The notes beneath the pieces were generated by a model. The model saw only the letters and a list, made by a program, of their open reading frames with translations, was not told where the DNA came from and ran no database searches. The translations under genes were made by a program, and so were the position numbers. 64,000 nt of DNA from Kitagawia praeruptora (lineage: Eukaryota > Streptophyta > Magnoliopsida > Apiales > Apiaceae), in the NCBI GenBank assembly GCA_037693485.1, contig CM075350.1, forward strand, positions 64,832,001-64,896,000, read 5' to 3'. Of the stretch, positions 10,529 to 20,677 are shown one piece after another (the first letter of the stretch is position 1; each line of letters opens with the position of its first letter).

Positions 10529-10780
10529 AATACTTCGCTCAACACAATCTGTCTACAAGCTAATTCTGATCAATCAATCGTAGTCTGCTCATTCTGTCAA
10601 TTCATACTCATACTTCACACATACTGTCAATGCTACAGGAACCTGTCAGCTTAGGTAACCTGCAAAATGCAACACAATGCTACAGGAACCTGTTAATCTA
10701 GGTAACCTGTTTCAAAAATTTCAAATTGGCATATGAAATATTAAATCATAGCATGTGCAATACTGTCTAAGTAGGAATAC

Positions 10781-10824
10781 TACCCCCCAGTTCTTTTGGG
10801 TAATGATTATTACGTAAAAGAACT
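10781..10824 (-). promoter_or_regulatory. Second PPT-like G run with hairpin, element A
   Basis: On the element strand a six-G run next to TA is preceded by a hairpin with 9-bp arms (AGTTCTTTT, 10789-10797; AAAAGAACT, 10816-10824) and an inner GTAAT/ATTAC pair. Layout and bases parallel the true PPT at 6045-6087. A further TACCCCCC run at about 10937 lacks the hairpin. It could be a relict or a second plus-strand priming site. Confidence 0.5.
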
Positions 10825-11056
10825 ATTAAGGAGCTATAGCTGCAAATAATGCACTCAAAATATTCAACGTAGAGCTATACATCGCTCAATACTTGAAAAA
10901 ATTGTCTTGCAAGTAGGGAGGTTCACATCAAATACCCCCCGAGTACATGCATAATTAAATACTGGAATCAAAATGCTGGTCAGCTATAACTAATAAGCTG
11001 CCTTTATTCTTGGGCTGAAAGAGCCTTACTTTTCCTAAGAAAAACACATAAAAGAG

Positions 11057-14000
11057 TTACTGATAATACTTCTTGAGATGTTCTGCATTCCAAGCTCTCG
11101 GAATGAGGTTCTCATCCATATCCATCAAGTGGTAGGTTCCTTCCCAAATGGCTGACTTTATCTGGTAAGGTCCTTCCCAATTTGCTCCAAAAGCTCCATG
11201 TGCCAGAACTCTGGTATTTGGCATGACTTTTCTCAGAACTAGGTCTCCAACTTTAAAAGGTCTTGCCTTCACCTTTTTGTTGTAATACCTTCGAACTCTC
11301 TGTTGATATGCTGCTAACTTCACTTGTGAATCTGCTCTCAACTCTTCGACCATGTCCAAATACAGTCTATGATTGACCTCATTGCTCTCGGGATCAAAAT
11401 ACTTTCTTCTCAAGGAACCTGTTCCAACTTCCACAGGTACCATAGCTTCACAACCATAAGTGAGGGTAAAAGGAGACTCACCAGTTGTAGTTCTAGGCGT
11501 GGTATTATACGACCACAAGACTCCAGGAAGCTCCTCTGGCCAGCTTCCCTTCTTATCTTCAAGCCTTGTCTTCAAAGTGTGCTTGATAATCTTATTCACT
11601 GCTTCAGTCTGTCCATTACTCTGCGGATAATACACTGCTGAAAATGCTTTTTGGATTCCAAACTGCTCACACAATCCTCTAAGCTCTCTACTATCGAACT
11701 GCTTCCCATTGTCAGAAATCAGCTTCTGTGGAATGCCAAACCTGCATACAATGGCTCGAAACACAAATTCAGTCAATTTTGACGCTGTAATCTTAGCAAG
11801 TGGTTCTGCTTCTGCCCACTTTGTAAAGTAATCGACTGCGACCACTGCGTATTTCACTCCTCCTTTTCCTTTCGGGAGCTCACCAATGAGGTCTATTCCC
11901 CAAACAACGAATGGCCAAGGGCTAACAATCGGTTTGATAGGTGCTACCGGACGACTATCAAAATTGGCAAACCTCTGACAATTACTGCATGCCTGCACGA
12001 ACTTTGTAGCATCTGCTTTGATGGTTGGCCAATAATATCCTTGTCGAAGGACTTTCATGGCTAAAGAATTACCCCCCGAGTGATTTCCACATACTCCTTC
12101 ATGAATTTCCTCGAGGATATACTTGCATTGTTCTCCAGCTACACACTTGAGCAAAGGCTGATTAAATCCTCGTTTATACAGAACTCCATCATAAATTACA
12201 TACCTGGCTGCCCGATACCTCAGCTTCCTGATATCACTTTGATTGGGAGGTAGCTCCCCTTTGTCCAGGTAACGATGTATTGGGGTCATCCAGGAATCTT
12301 CAACTGGAAATTCAATGTCCATTACCTCTTCCCTGAAAACACTTGGTTGCTCCTGGATTTGAAGTGGAATTACCCCCAATAATGTGGATTCTCTCTGTGA
12401 CCCTAGCTTGGCCAATGCATCCGCTTTGGTATTCTTTCCTCGAGGTACCTGATCCAGCTTCACCTCTCTGAACCTTGCGATCAACTCCTGGGAATATCTC
12501 AAATATAAGTCTGTTCTTGGCCCTCTCGCCTGAAAACCACCACGAATCTGCCAAACTACTAACATCGAATCACTAAACACTCTGATATTCTCTACTTTCA
12601 TCTCCAAAGCCAACTTGAGGCCTGCAATCAATGCCTCATATTCTGCATCATTGTTCGTGGCTTTAAAAGCAAAATGAATTGAGCTATAGAGTTGGTGCCC
12701 TTCTGGACTAACTAGTTCTATGCCTGCACCTGCTCCACCATTGTTAGCAGCTCCATCTACATACAGTGTCCACCAAGGTGCACAGTTGTCATTGTCTGCC
12801 TGTCTTTCCTCCACCTCTTTTGGCCCCTCTTGGCCGGTAACCTCTACATGAGGTGGAAACTCGATTAAGAAATCTGCTAAAGCTTGAGCTTTGATTGCTG
12901 TCTTTGGCTTATATTCTATGTCGAACTGTCCTAGCTCCACAGCCCACTTTAACATTCTTCCAGAAGTTTCTGGCCTATGCATCACTTGCTTAAGTGGATA
13001 TGAGGTTCTTACTTCAATCTTGTGAGCTTGAAAATAAGGTCGCAGCTTCCTGGAAGCCAGAATCAATGCGAAAACCAGCTTCTCCATTCCTGTGTACCTC
13101 GTTTCTGCATCAAGTAACCTTTTACTAACATAGTAAACTGGGCTCTGCTGTCCATTCTCTTCTCGAACCAGAACTGCACTAATGGAATACTCTGACACAG
13201 CCAAATAAAGTATCAATGTTTCTCCATCCACAGGTTTGGCTAACAGTGGGGGGCTCCCCAAATGCTCCTTTAGCTTTCCAAACGCTATCTCACATTCTGC
13301 GGTCCACTCGAATTTGTTTCCTTTCTTTATAGCTTTAAAGAACTCCTGACACTTATCAGTGGACCTCGAAATGAATCTATTCAAAGCTGCAACTCTTCCT
13401 GTAAGAGACTGAACCTCTCTCACAGTTCTCGGAGACCTCATATCAATCAATGCTTTAATCTTGGCTGGGTTGGCTTCAATACCTCTGTGGTTTACCATGA
13501 AACCCAGAAACTTTCCTGATTCTACCCCAAACACACATTTTTTAGGGTTCAGCTTCATTCTGTACTTCCGCAAGATTCCAAACATTTCTTCTAAGTGCTT
13601 CACATGGTCAACAGCTTCCTTAGACTTAACTAGCATATCATCCACATATACTTCCATAGTATGGCCAATTTGGTCTTTAAACATCATGTTCACTAACCGT
13701 TGGTATGTGGCTCCAGCATTAATCAATCCAAATGGCATGCATACGTAGCAATAAAGACCTCTATCCGTAATAAAAGAAGTATGCTCTTGGTCAGGTTCAT
13801 ACATAGGGATTTGATTGTAACCTGAATATGCATCCATGAAGCTGAGGAGGGCATGTCCAGCTGTTGCATCCACTAACTGATCAATCCGTGGCAGTAGGAA
13901 GCTGTCCTTCGGACATGCTTTGTTGAGATCTGTGAAGTCCACACAGGTTCTCCATTTTCCATTAGGTTTCTTTACCAAAACAGGATTTGCCAACCATATT

Positions 14001-17000
14001 GGGTAAAAAGATTCTTTAACTAATCCTGCATCCAACAACCTGTCGACCTCTTCTTTCAATGCCTGAGCTCTTTCTCCACTAACTGGTCTTCGCTTCTGTC
14101 TCACTCCTTTCTTTTCTGGATCAATATTCAACTTATGACACATGACCCTTGGATCTATCCCTTCCATATCTGCATGACACCAGGCAAACACATCCAGGTT
14201 CTTGCCCAAAAAAGTAATGAGAGATTCCTTTAAGGCTGGATCGAGTTGAGCTCCAATCTTCAACACCTTTATACCATCTTTGTCATTGATCTTCACATCC
14301 AAAGTTTCACCAGCTGGTCCAGCCTTAACCATGGTCTCTGGCATTCGAGGGTCCAAGTCTACCTCCATCTCTGTAGTTGAGTCCTCTTGAGGTTCCTGGA
14401 CAATAGACGGTTCCTGCACTTCGTGCATGACATTCCTTCTCTTTGATGCTGGCTGACTGTCTTCATTGCTTCCATTATGTTTCAGTTTTCGGGATTTTTC
14501 TTCATCCAATCCTTCTACCATACACACGTCACCATCCTCGTCCGTAGGGGGTGCACTTTCTATCAGTAAGTATGGGGTATCTGGTCCCCGAAAAACTGGA
14601 ATCTCAGCATGAGGTTCCTCTTCTATGATCTCTTCAATTCTTATAGCTCTACAGGATGCTGACACAAAACCTTCCAAAGGCGAACTGCGCAGGTTGACCG
14701 TTATCTTGTCTGGGTTCTTTCCTGGAAAACTATCAGGAACCTCGTCCATAGGTTCAGGCAATTTAGCAGCTCTAGCAGCATGTTGCAAAGCTTTGGTGTA
14801 ACACTCTCTAGACTCATACTGACATCCTCGAACTATGCCAACTCCATTTGGCGTCGGGAACTTCATAGTGAGGTGGTAAATGGAGGTTATTACTCTCATC
14901 TCCTTCAAAATGGGTCTTCCCAAAATAGCATTGTAATTCATATTCTCTTCTATAACAATGAATTCTGCCAACTGTGTAATGCAACATGGTTTATCACCTA
15001 AGGTTACTGGTAAACGAATCTTACCTTTGATAGGAACCTGATTATTAGTGAATCCGTACAAAGTATCGTTTGTTGGAGTTAAGTCTTTATCCAGAAAATG
15101 CATCTTCTTGAAAGCTGAGTAAGATAGCAAGTTTACAGAGCTTCCATTATCAACTAGCACTCGATGAACCTCATAAGATCCAATTCCTGCCTCAACAACC
15201 AAAGCATCAGTATGGGGATGATGTACCCAGGAAGCATCTTCTTCAGTGAAAGTAATATCTGCATCCTCTCCTTCGAACAACTTTGGGGACCTCTGGGACA
15301 GATTGTAAATACTGGTCAAAGGACGTTCTTTAGCCTCACGGGTATACCTCTCCATGGCATTCCTGCTACTTCCTCCAATATGGGGACCTCCTATAATTGT
15401 GCGTATGCACCCAGCCTTAGGTGGTCCCTCCATCACGACAGGTTCCTGTGTCTGTGTCTTCTGAGTCTTCTCATCTCTATACTTTTTTCCTTCCTGAGCC
15501 ACCCATTCACTCAATTGCCCTTGTCTGATTAGAGTTTCAATTAGATCTCTGAGGTGACGACAATCTGCAGTATTGTGCCCATTATTATCATGGAAGTCAC
15601 AGTAGGGGCGCTCATTCTTATTTCCTGGGGGACCGGTTCTGAAAGGCTTCTTAAACCATGAGGACTTCTCATTCACTGCGTAAATATGATCAATCGGAGC
15701 CACCAAAGGGGTAAAAGTTTCATAGACGGGTCTCTCAGGTCTATTGTTGTTATAGGAAGCTGGTGGCGGTACCTGACTCATGACAGGTTTAGTAGGATTC
15801 ACAGCTTCAGGCTTCACCTGGGATGTGCGACTATCCACCTTTTTATTGTCACGACCATTGGGGCTTCTTTGTCTCGACCTCTTGCTTCCACTTTGCCTTA
15901 CAAAATCTGGATCCTTCCTTAATTCAGCTAGAGACTCCTCCACCAGTCGAAAGGGTTCTGCCTGGGCATAAAAATCTGCCAACGTCTCTGGTTCTTTCCC
16001 TTGCAGTGCTTTCCAAAAATCTGAGCCCCCTTTGACTCCAGCAATTAAGAAATTCTTTATTGTTTCCTCAGATGCTTTCCTAACTTTAGGAACCTCCGCA
16101 TTAAACCTCTTGAAATATTCTGTCAGTGTCTCACTAGGTCTTTGCTTGATATTGGCTAAGGTATTGGTTGGTGGTGCGAATGCAACAGATGCTCTAAATT
16201 GAGTGACAAAGAGCTTCCCCATACTTGCCCAAGAATCAATCGAATCTGCAGGTAACCTTTTGAACCATTGATGGGCTCCGCCCTGTAGAGTTGCAGCCAG
16301 TAACCTGCACCTGGTGGCTTCCTTCACTTGATAAACATCCATCTCTGTGTCAAAACGACTAAGGTACTCAATGGGGTCAGTAGTCCCATCGAATTTCAAC
16401 TCATTCGAAGGCCTATAAGACCTAGGCAGAGCCGACTTTCGAACCTTCTTGGTGAAAGGAGAAGCTGTTATAGGGTTCACAGCAAGATTCTTTTCGTCCT
16501 TGAGTTGAGCCAAAATTTTCTTGACATCTTCTGCTGTCACCTCCCCAACAGCTTCCGCCTTTGTCTTCTTACTCGTCCCTTCTTCCTCTTGCGACTCTGC
16601 AGCGCTTGATTCTTCAGTATCCTCATCTGAATCCATGCTTTCTTCTTCAATTATCTCGACAGATGGGTCTTTATCTTTCTTCTTTTTCTTTGAGGAACCT
16701 CCAGTCTTGGTTTTCTTCTTTTTCTTGGACCTTGTACGGTCCTTGCTCCCAGTTTTACTCTTCTCAGGATTCTCCATATCTTCATCACCATTATCTTGCT
16801 TCGATTCTTCACCATCGTCTGGAACCTCCTCTCCATTCTCAGATTCTTCAAAATTCAACTGTTTCGGAGTAACCTTCGACTTCTTGCTTTTCTTTGCCTT
16901 CTTTTTCTTATTTTTGCTTGAAGCCTGCTCCAAAGTCGACAAACGTTCTCCCACAGTCTTTAAGATTTCCATCATGGCTGCTTTAGTAACCTTCGGTGCT

Positions 17001-17074
17001 CTGGGAGGAGATGTGTTCCCCTCATGAATCTGTCGTTCAGAACGGGTTGTTTCGCTATCCGAGTTGCCTGACAT
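11057..17074 (-). CDS. gag-pol: Gag-Pol polyprotein, element A (Tat-lineage)
   Basis: The single frame of 2005 residues starts at the ATG (MSGNSD) 46 nt after the LTR. In order: a Lys-rich and then acidic N-terminus (to about 170); the Gag domain (about 220-390); a CCHC-like knuckle (YCDFH...GH...C, about 492); an aspartic protease with VDNGSS (D642); RT with YVDD (about 1144); the first RNase H; an archaeal-type RNase H (VDGA at about 1440, then AEYEAL, FSDS, ADAL); and integrase with an HHCC zinc site and a D1728, D1788, E1824 triad in DD35E spacing. It ends in a GPY/F-like module. The proteins would make virus-like particles, copy the RNA and insert the cDNA. One RT residue looks damaged: LLPRID, where B and C have PLPRID. 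About 15 residues differ from C. Confidence 0.95.
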   Translation of the reverse strand: MSGNSDSETTRSERQIHEGNTSPPRAPKVTKAAMMEILKTVGERLSTLEQASSKNKKKKAKKSKKSKVTPKQLNFEESENGEEVPDDGEESKQDNGDEDMENPEKSKTGSKDRTRSKKKKKTKTGGSSKKKKKDKDPSVEIIEEESMDSDEDTEESSAAESQEEEGTSKKTKAEAVGEVTAEDVKKILAQLKDEKNLAVNPITASPFTKKVRKSALPRSYRPSNELKFDGTTDPIEYLSRFDTEMDVYQVKEATRCRLLAATLQGGAHQWFKRLPADSIDSWASMGKLFVTQFRASVAFAPPTNTLANIKQRPSETLTEYFKRFNAEVPKVRKASEETIKNFLIAGVKGGSDFWKALQGKEPETLADFYAQAEPFRLVEESLAELRKDPDFVRQSGSKRSRQRSPNGRDNKKVDSRTSQVKPEAVNPTKPVMSQVPPPASYNNNRPERPVYETFTPLVAPIDHIYAVNEKSSWFKKPFRTGPPGNKNERPYCDFHDNNGHNTADCRHLRDLIETLIRQGQLSEWVAQEGKKYRDEKTQKTQTQEPVVMEGPPKAGCIRTIIGGPHIGGSSRNAMERYTREAKERPLTSIYNLSQRSPKLFEGEDADITFTEEDASWVHHPHTDALVVEAGIGSYEVHRVLVDNGSSVNLLSYSAFKKMHFLDKDLTPTNDTLYGFTNNQVPIKGKIRLPVTLGDKPCCITQLAEFIVIEENMNYNAILGRPILKEMRVITSIYHLTMKFPTPNGVGIVRGCQYESRECYTKALQHAARAAKLPEPMDEVPDSFPGKNPDKITVNLRSSPLEGFVSASCRAIRIEEIIEEEPHAEIPVFRGPDTPYLLIESAPPTDEDGDVCMVEGLDEEKSRKLKHNGSNEDSQPASKRRNVMHEVQEPSIVQEPQEDSTTEMEVDLDPRMPETMVKAGPAGETLDVKINDKDGIKVLKIGAQLDPALKESLITFLGKNLDVFAWCHADMEGIDPRVMCHKLNIDPEKKGVRQKRRPVSGERAQALKEEVDRLLDAGLVKESFYPIWLANPVLVKKPNGKWRTCVDFTDLNKACPKDSFLLPRIDQLVDATAGHALLSFMDAYSGYNQIPMYEPDQEHTSFITDRGLYCYVCMPFGLINAGATYQRLVNMMFKDQIGHTMEVYVDDMLVKSKEAVDHVKHLEEMFGILRKYRMKLNPKKCVFGVESGKFLGFMVNHRGIEANPAKIKALIDMRSPRTVREVQSLTGRVAALNRFISRSTDKCQEFFKAIKKGNKFEWTAECEIAFGKLKEHLGSPPLLAKPVDGETLILYLAVSEYSISAVLVREENGQQSPVYYVSKRLLDAETRYTGMEKLVFALILASRKLRPYFQAHKIEVRTSYPLKQVMHRPETSGRMLKWAVELGQFDIEYKPKTAIKAQALADFLIEFPPHVEVTGQEGPKEVEERQADNDNCAPWWTLYVDGAANNGGAGAGIELVSPEGHQLYSSIHFAFKATNNDAEYEALIAGLKLALEMKVENIRVFSDSMLVVWQIRGGFQARGPRTDLYLRYSQELIARFREVKLDQVPRGKNTKADALAKLGSQRESTLLGVIPLQIQEQPSVFREEVMDIEFPVEDSWMTPIHRYLDKGELPPNQSDIRKLRYRAARYVIYDGVLYKRGFNQPLLKCVAGEQCKYILEEIHEGVCGNHSGGNSLAMKVLRQGYYWPTIKADATKFVQACSNCQRFANFDSRPVAPIKPIVSPWPFVVWGIDLIGELPKGKGGVKYAVVAVDYFTKWAEAEPLAKITASKLTEFVFRAIVCRFGIPQKLISDNGKQFDSRELRGLCEQFGIQKAFSAVYYPQSNGQTEAVNKIIKHTLKTRLEDKKGSWPEELPGVLWSYNTTPRTTTGESPFTLTYGCEAMVPVEVGTGSLRRKYFDPESNEVNHRLYLDMVEELRADSQVKLAAYQQRVRRYYNKKVKARPFKVGDLVLRKVMPNTRVLAHGAFGANWEGPYQIKSAIWEGTYHLMDMDENLIPRAWNAEHLKKYYQ

Positions 17075-17101
17075 CTTTTCCACTCTTAAGATATTAACTA
17101 T

Positions 17102-17119
17102 CCCCTCCTTCTAGCGCCA
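17102..17119 (-). promoter_or_regulatory. Primer-binding site, element A
   Basis: TGGCGCTAGAAGGAGGGG follows the 5' LTR after one base on the element strand. TGG is the expected complement of a tRNA CCA end. The priming tRNA was not assigned. The site is identical in B and C. Confidence 0.85.
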
Positions 17120-17120
17120 A

Positions 17121-17965
17121 TGTTGATGAGTGGATTTCGTAATCAACTTATATGAGGTTTACAGGTAGTTGTTTAGGCTAACGATCAACTGTTCTACGAA
17201 AAAGGTTTGGGTTGTGTTTGTGGGGGTTGAGCTGAGCTCGAGGGTATCTCCAATAATCTCAGGTGCCTTTAGAGAAAATTAGAGAACTTAATGCGTCGTA
17301 CCCTGAGGTGCCTACGTACCCTTGTATTTATAGGGATCAAGCTCACGTAGTTCTAATATGATTCTGTCTCTTACTGGAATAGCTGTTGTTCGGTCACCTA
17401 GTTCGTGTAGGACTCAGGTTCCTTTAGAGCCTTTCACGAACTAGTTTGGCTAAGTAGAGTAGAACTCGAGTTCGTCCCCCACTTGTGATTCTCTCATTGG
17501 TTAGAGTTATTCTAGGATCATCTGCGCCCTAGAATCATACTCAGATACCAATTCGTTTATCTGTTCTAGATGGCTTCTAGAACTTTCTTTTGGCAACTCG
17601 TAGGAACCTGGTGCTCAGGAACCTACATTTCAGGAGCCTGTTTCTCAGGGACCTCCTTATTTCGGGACATATCACTTAGGGACCTCCCTTTTGGTGTCAA
17701 TACCTGCACAAATAACAAACTGGTTAGACTGGATAACTCCTCATATGCTTTTATCACCTCTATGGCTGTTGCTGTGCTAATTCGAACTCCTCGGCTGGGA
17801 GGAACCTGGTCTTCGAGTGCTCAACTCAGCTTCCTGACCATTGGGAACCTCCTAATACTCATACTTCCTTATTCATTTCTTCTATTTGATCTTCATAACT
17901 CGTACTGGATCAATCTTCTGGCTTAATGGGCCTAAATCTAGCCCATGGAGATTTTGGGCACAACA
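17121..17965 (-). repeat. Element A 5' LTR
   Basis: 845 bp with the same termini as the 3' LTR. It carries three differences from it: CAGATACC for CAGGTACC, CTTTTGG for CTGTTGG, and CTCCTC for CTCTTC. Confidence 0.95.
17325..17332 (-). promoter_or_regulatory. LTR TATA box, element A
   Basis: On the minus strand TATAAATA sits in CCCTATAAATACAAGGG, about 640 bp from the LTR start. Genomic RNA would start some 25-30 bp downstream, leaving a U3 of roughly 660 bp. Confidence 0.65.
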
Positions 17966-17970
17966 GTTTC
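17966..17970. repeat. Target-site duplication, right of element A (GTTTC)
   Basis: GTTTC follows the terminal CA of the 5' LTR and matches 5195-5199. Confidence 0.9.
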
Positions 17971-18795
17971 CATGGCCTTCGTGCCAATAACTTTTTATGC
18001 TGGTTTCCTGGGTCTTTGTACCCATAACTCTCTATGTTTTTTTTTTATAATAGCTATTTACTTTTGCTACATATCTCTTGTCCAGGGTAAGCTCATACAT
18101 ATTTCTTTGTTCGAATCTTAACTTACTACATACTTTTCTTCAAACCTCATGAAATACTTCACTGTTATGCACTAGAGAATAATTCAGCTTCCTTACTCAT
18201 ATGTTCAAGCTTACGTGGGCTAACCCATTGTAAGAAACAGAACACACGCATATTTCCACTTGTTTATTCTCAAAATAAATGCAACAAACTACAGCTGAGT
18301 TGTAAAACCTGGAACCTCTGTGTTTACACCTTGAATCGATAATCTAAACTGTAGCCTTCTTTAATAACTTCTTCTTCATCAAGACCAGGTTCCTCGAGTA
18401 TTAATCCTGCAAAATAAACATAAAACAAAAAACAATTAACGTTAGTAAAATCTTTCTCTTGTTTAATTCGGGTCATCTCTTGGAAAGGTTGCCTGCCTGG
18501 CTTCCAATCCTTATCTCCAGGTTCCAACATGCCTCGAGGCATGTTGGTCCCTTTTTGTGCCTCGAGGCGATTCTAGGAACCTGTGCGCCGTTCTGGGAGT
18601 CCACACAGATTCCTCTTCTTCATGTGTCAGGCTAGACATCTTATGAAGGTAAATGCTAAGGATTTTATCCCTTCTTCCCATGTGCCAAAGACGGTTCCAC
18701 ATGAGGGAGAGCTTATTAGGTTTCTCTTTAAGAATAAGTGTGCCGGTCGAGGCTCCACACAGGTTCCTTTAGGTGCCTTTTTGTCAGGACTTTAG
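17971..18795. other. Element B segment between insertions A and C
   Basis: Collinear with about 9202-10230 of A but with deletions. It is the region downstream of B's antisense gene, with a single copy of the 81-bp unit and part of the 22-bp repeat. No gene is supported. Confidence 0.8.
18524..18547. repeat. Perfect 24-bp palindrome, element B
   Basis: The same CCAACATGCC and GGCATGTTGG arms around TCGA as in A and C. It is intact in this otherwise decayed element. Confidence 0.8.
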
Positions 18796-18800
18796 GTGCC
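18796..18800. repeat. Target-site duplication, left of element C (GTGCC)
   Basis: GTGCC precedes the LTR and matches 31629-31633. The site lies within B's 22-bp repeat. Confidence 0.9.
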
Positions 18801-19645
18801 TGTTGATGAGTGGATTTCGTAATCAACTTATATGAGGTTTACAGGTAGTTGTTTAGGCTAACGATCAACTGTTCTACGAAAAAGGTTTGGGTTGTGTTTG
18901 TGGGGGTTGAGCTGAGCTCGAGGGTATCTCCAATAATCTCAGGTGCCTTTAGAGAAAATTAGAGAACTTAATGCGTCGTACCCTGAGGTGCCTACGTACC
19001 CTTGTATTTATAGGGATCAAGCTCACGTAGTTCTAATATGATTCTGTCTCTTACTGGAATAGCTGTTGTTCGGTCACCTAGTTCGTGTAGGACTCAGGTT
19101 CCTTTAGAGCCTTTCACGAACTAGTTTGGCTAAGTAGAGTAGAACTCGAGTTCGTCCCCCACTTGTGATTCTCTCATTGGTTAGAGTTATTCTAGGATCA
19201 TCTGCGCCCTAGAATCATACTCAGGTACCAATTCGTTTATCTGTTCTAGATGGCTTCTAGAACTTTCTGTTGGCAACTCGTAGGAACCTGGTGCTCAGGA
19301 ACCTACATTTCAGGAGCCTGTTTCTCAGGGACCTCCTTATTTCGGGACATATCACTTAGGGACCTCCCTTTTGGTGTCAATACCTGCACAAATAACAAAC
19401 TGGTTAGACTGGATAACTCTTCATATGCTTTTATCACCTCTATGGCTGTTGCTGTGCTAATTCGAACTCCTCGGCTGGGAGGAACCTGGTCTTCGAGTGC
19501 TCAACTCAGCTTCCTGACCATTGGGAACCTCCTAATACTCATACTTCCTTATTCATTTCTTCTATTTGATCTTCATAACTCGTACTGGATCAATCTTCTG
19601 GCTTAATGGGCCTAAATCTAGCCCATGGAGATTTTGGGCACAACA
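18801..19645 (-). repeat. Element C 3' LTR
   Basis: 845 bp, TGTTGATG to GCACAACA in plus orientation. It appears identical to the A 3' LTR, including CAGGTACC. The 15-bp U3 tandem repeat is present. Confidence 0.95.
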
Positions 19646-19688
19646 AGTACCCCCCGGTTCCTTGAAATCATGTAATGTGAAAGGAACC
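19646..19688 (-). promoter_or_regulatory. Polypurine tract and hairpin, element C
   Basis: The same six-G run and GGTTCCTT/AAGGAACC hairpin as in A at 6045-6087. Confidence 0.7.
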
Positions 19689-20124
19689 TATTCTAATTCT
19701 TCGATCAAAAGTTTAATGTTAACCCATCCTGGTAACAATATCTCGCTTCAACATTGTATATCCAAGCCTACTTGAGCTAGCTCGGTATAGGAAACAGGAC
19801 ATAGAATATTTTCAGCTTGATATAATAGTAAGCTTCCTTTGTATTAGGGAACCTGTTACTTCTACTTCATGTTTGCATTCGACTTCTCAGAGAATCTAAC
19901 TTGTCACTCAACTTCATGCCTCTTTAAATTTAATAATTTAAAAATCTATAGGAAGAGATAATTGATTGACAGCTGGAGATAATTCAAAGTTCGAATTGGA
20001 CTTATCACTTACCAAAGCTGTAGTTAATGCATGAGTTCCCAAGGTTCACACGCCTTTTACACATGTACCTCTTCGTTTTTACCGCTCCACTAATGCTCTG
20101 ACGCGTGTACGGAGCTGTCTTGAT

Positions 20125-20131
20125 TATATAA
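20125..20131 (+). promoter_or_regulatory. TATA box of the antisense gene, element C
   Basis: TATATAA in the same position relative to the antisense gene as in A. Confidence 0.6.
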
Positions 20132-20266
20132 ACGCACTTCTAACTCCAAGTCTAGTTTTTACCTTTACCAAATATCCTCCAAAACCCTTAGAGAGAGAAG
20201 AAGAAAAAAAGTCCGACGGTCACTTACTCAATCCAAACTCTCCGTCGCCGCTTTCTTCTAATTAAG

Positions 20267-20677
20267 GTATGACTTGCTTTCTTTCTGCTCTTTTGACTTC
20301 ATTTCGTACCGTCTACACTTTCGTGTCTTGCATGTCGATGTTCTTCGTTTATGGTCTTTATATGTATGCGTTCGTATCTATCTTTCACATTCCATGCTTT
20401 TCATACGACTTGTTCACCACACCTTGTTTGTTTGGTCATCAATTTATAGTTTTGTAACCCTGGTTTCCCTGGGATCTGATATTATTTATTCACATTCTGT
20501 ACACTCGTGTTTTCGACTTATACTGTAGTCGATATGAGTCGTTTTAATGGTGCGTAGCTTTTGTGTAATTCATTGACTACCCTGTGTCTCATAGTTATGT
20601 CTATCCAAGAACTTTAGAACCACTATTTCTCTTTTAGAAGACTCAAAACCTGATTTTTCTCCGTCTGTCTTTTGCAG
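20267..20677 (+). other. Leader intron of the antisense gene, element C
   Basis: AAG|GTATGA donor and CTTTTGCAG|ATG acceptor, 411 bp, as in A. Confidence 0.65.

Larger units (their letters stand above)
9131..11056. other. Region between the convergent antisense gene and pol, element A
   Basis: No gene is supported here. It holds a G/C-rich stretch just after the antisense stop codon, an 81-bp tandem duplication with a long palindrome, a 22-bp triplication, the 31-bp minisatellite, and a second PPT-like run with hairpin. Short motifs of the form AGGAACCTG and GGTAACCTG recur around 10620-10710. This matches the known hypervariable 3' region of Tat elements. Confidence 0.7.
5200..17965 (-). 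mobile_element. Element A: full-length young Tat-lineage Ty3/gypsy retrotransposon (12,766 bp)
   Basis: Two 845-bp LTRs (17121-17965 as 5' LTR, 5200-6044 as 3' LTR) flank a PBS, an uninterrupted 2005-codon gag-pol and a plus-strand antisense gene. The element is bounded by the TSD GTTTC. I count three mismatches between the LTRs over 845 bp, so the insertion is recent. An archaeal-type second RNase H between RNase H and integrase places it in the Tat lineage. Antisense extra ORFs downstream of pol are an established feature of some members. It is inserted in the same orientation just downstream of the antisense gene of B. Confidence 0.95.

Noticed and set aside
16521..17027. Ser/Phe-rich plus-strand frame opposite the Gag N-terminus (also 30184-30690 and 37969-38481)
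   Set aside because: It is the complement of the Lys/Glu-rich Gag coding sequence, a shadow of the real gene.
17075..17083. Upstream GTG as the start of Gag-Pol in A
   Set aside because: Plant translation starts at ATG. The ATG at 17074 is three codons in and matches in B and C.
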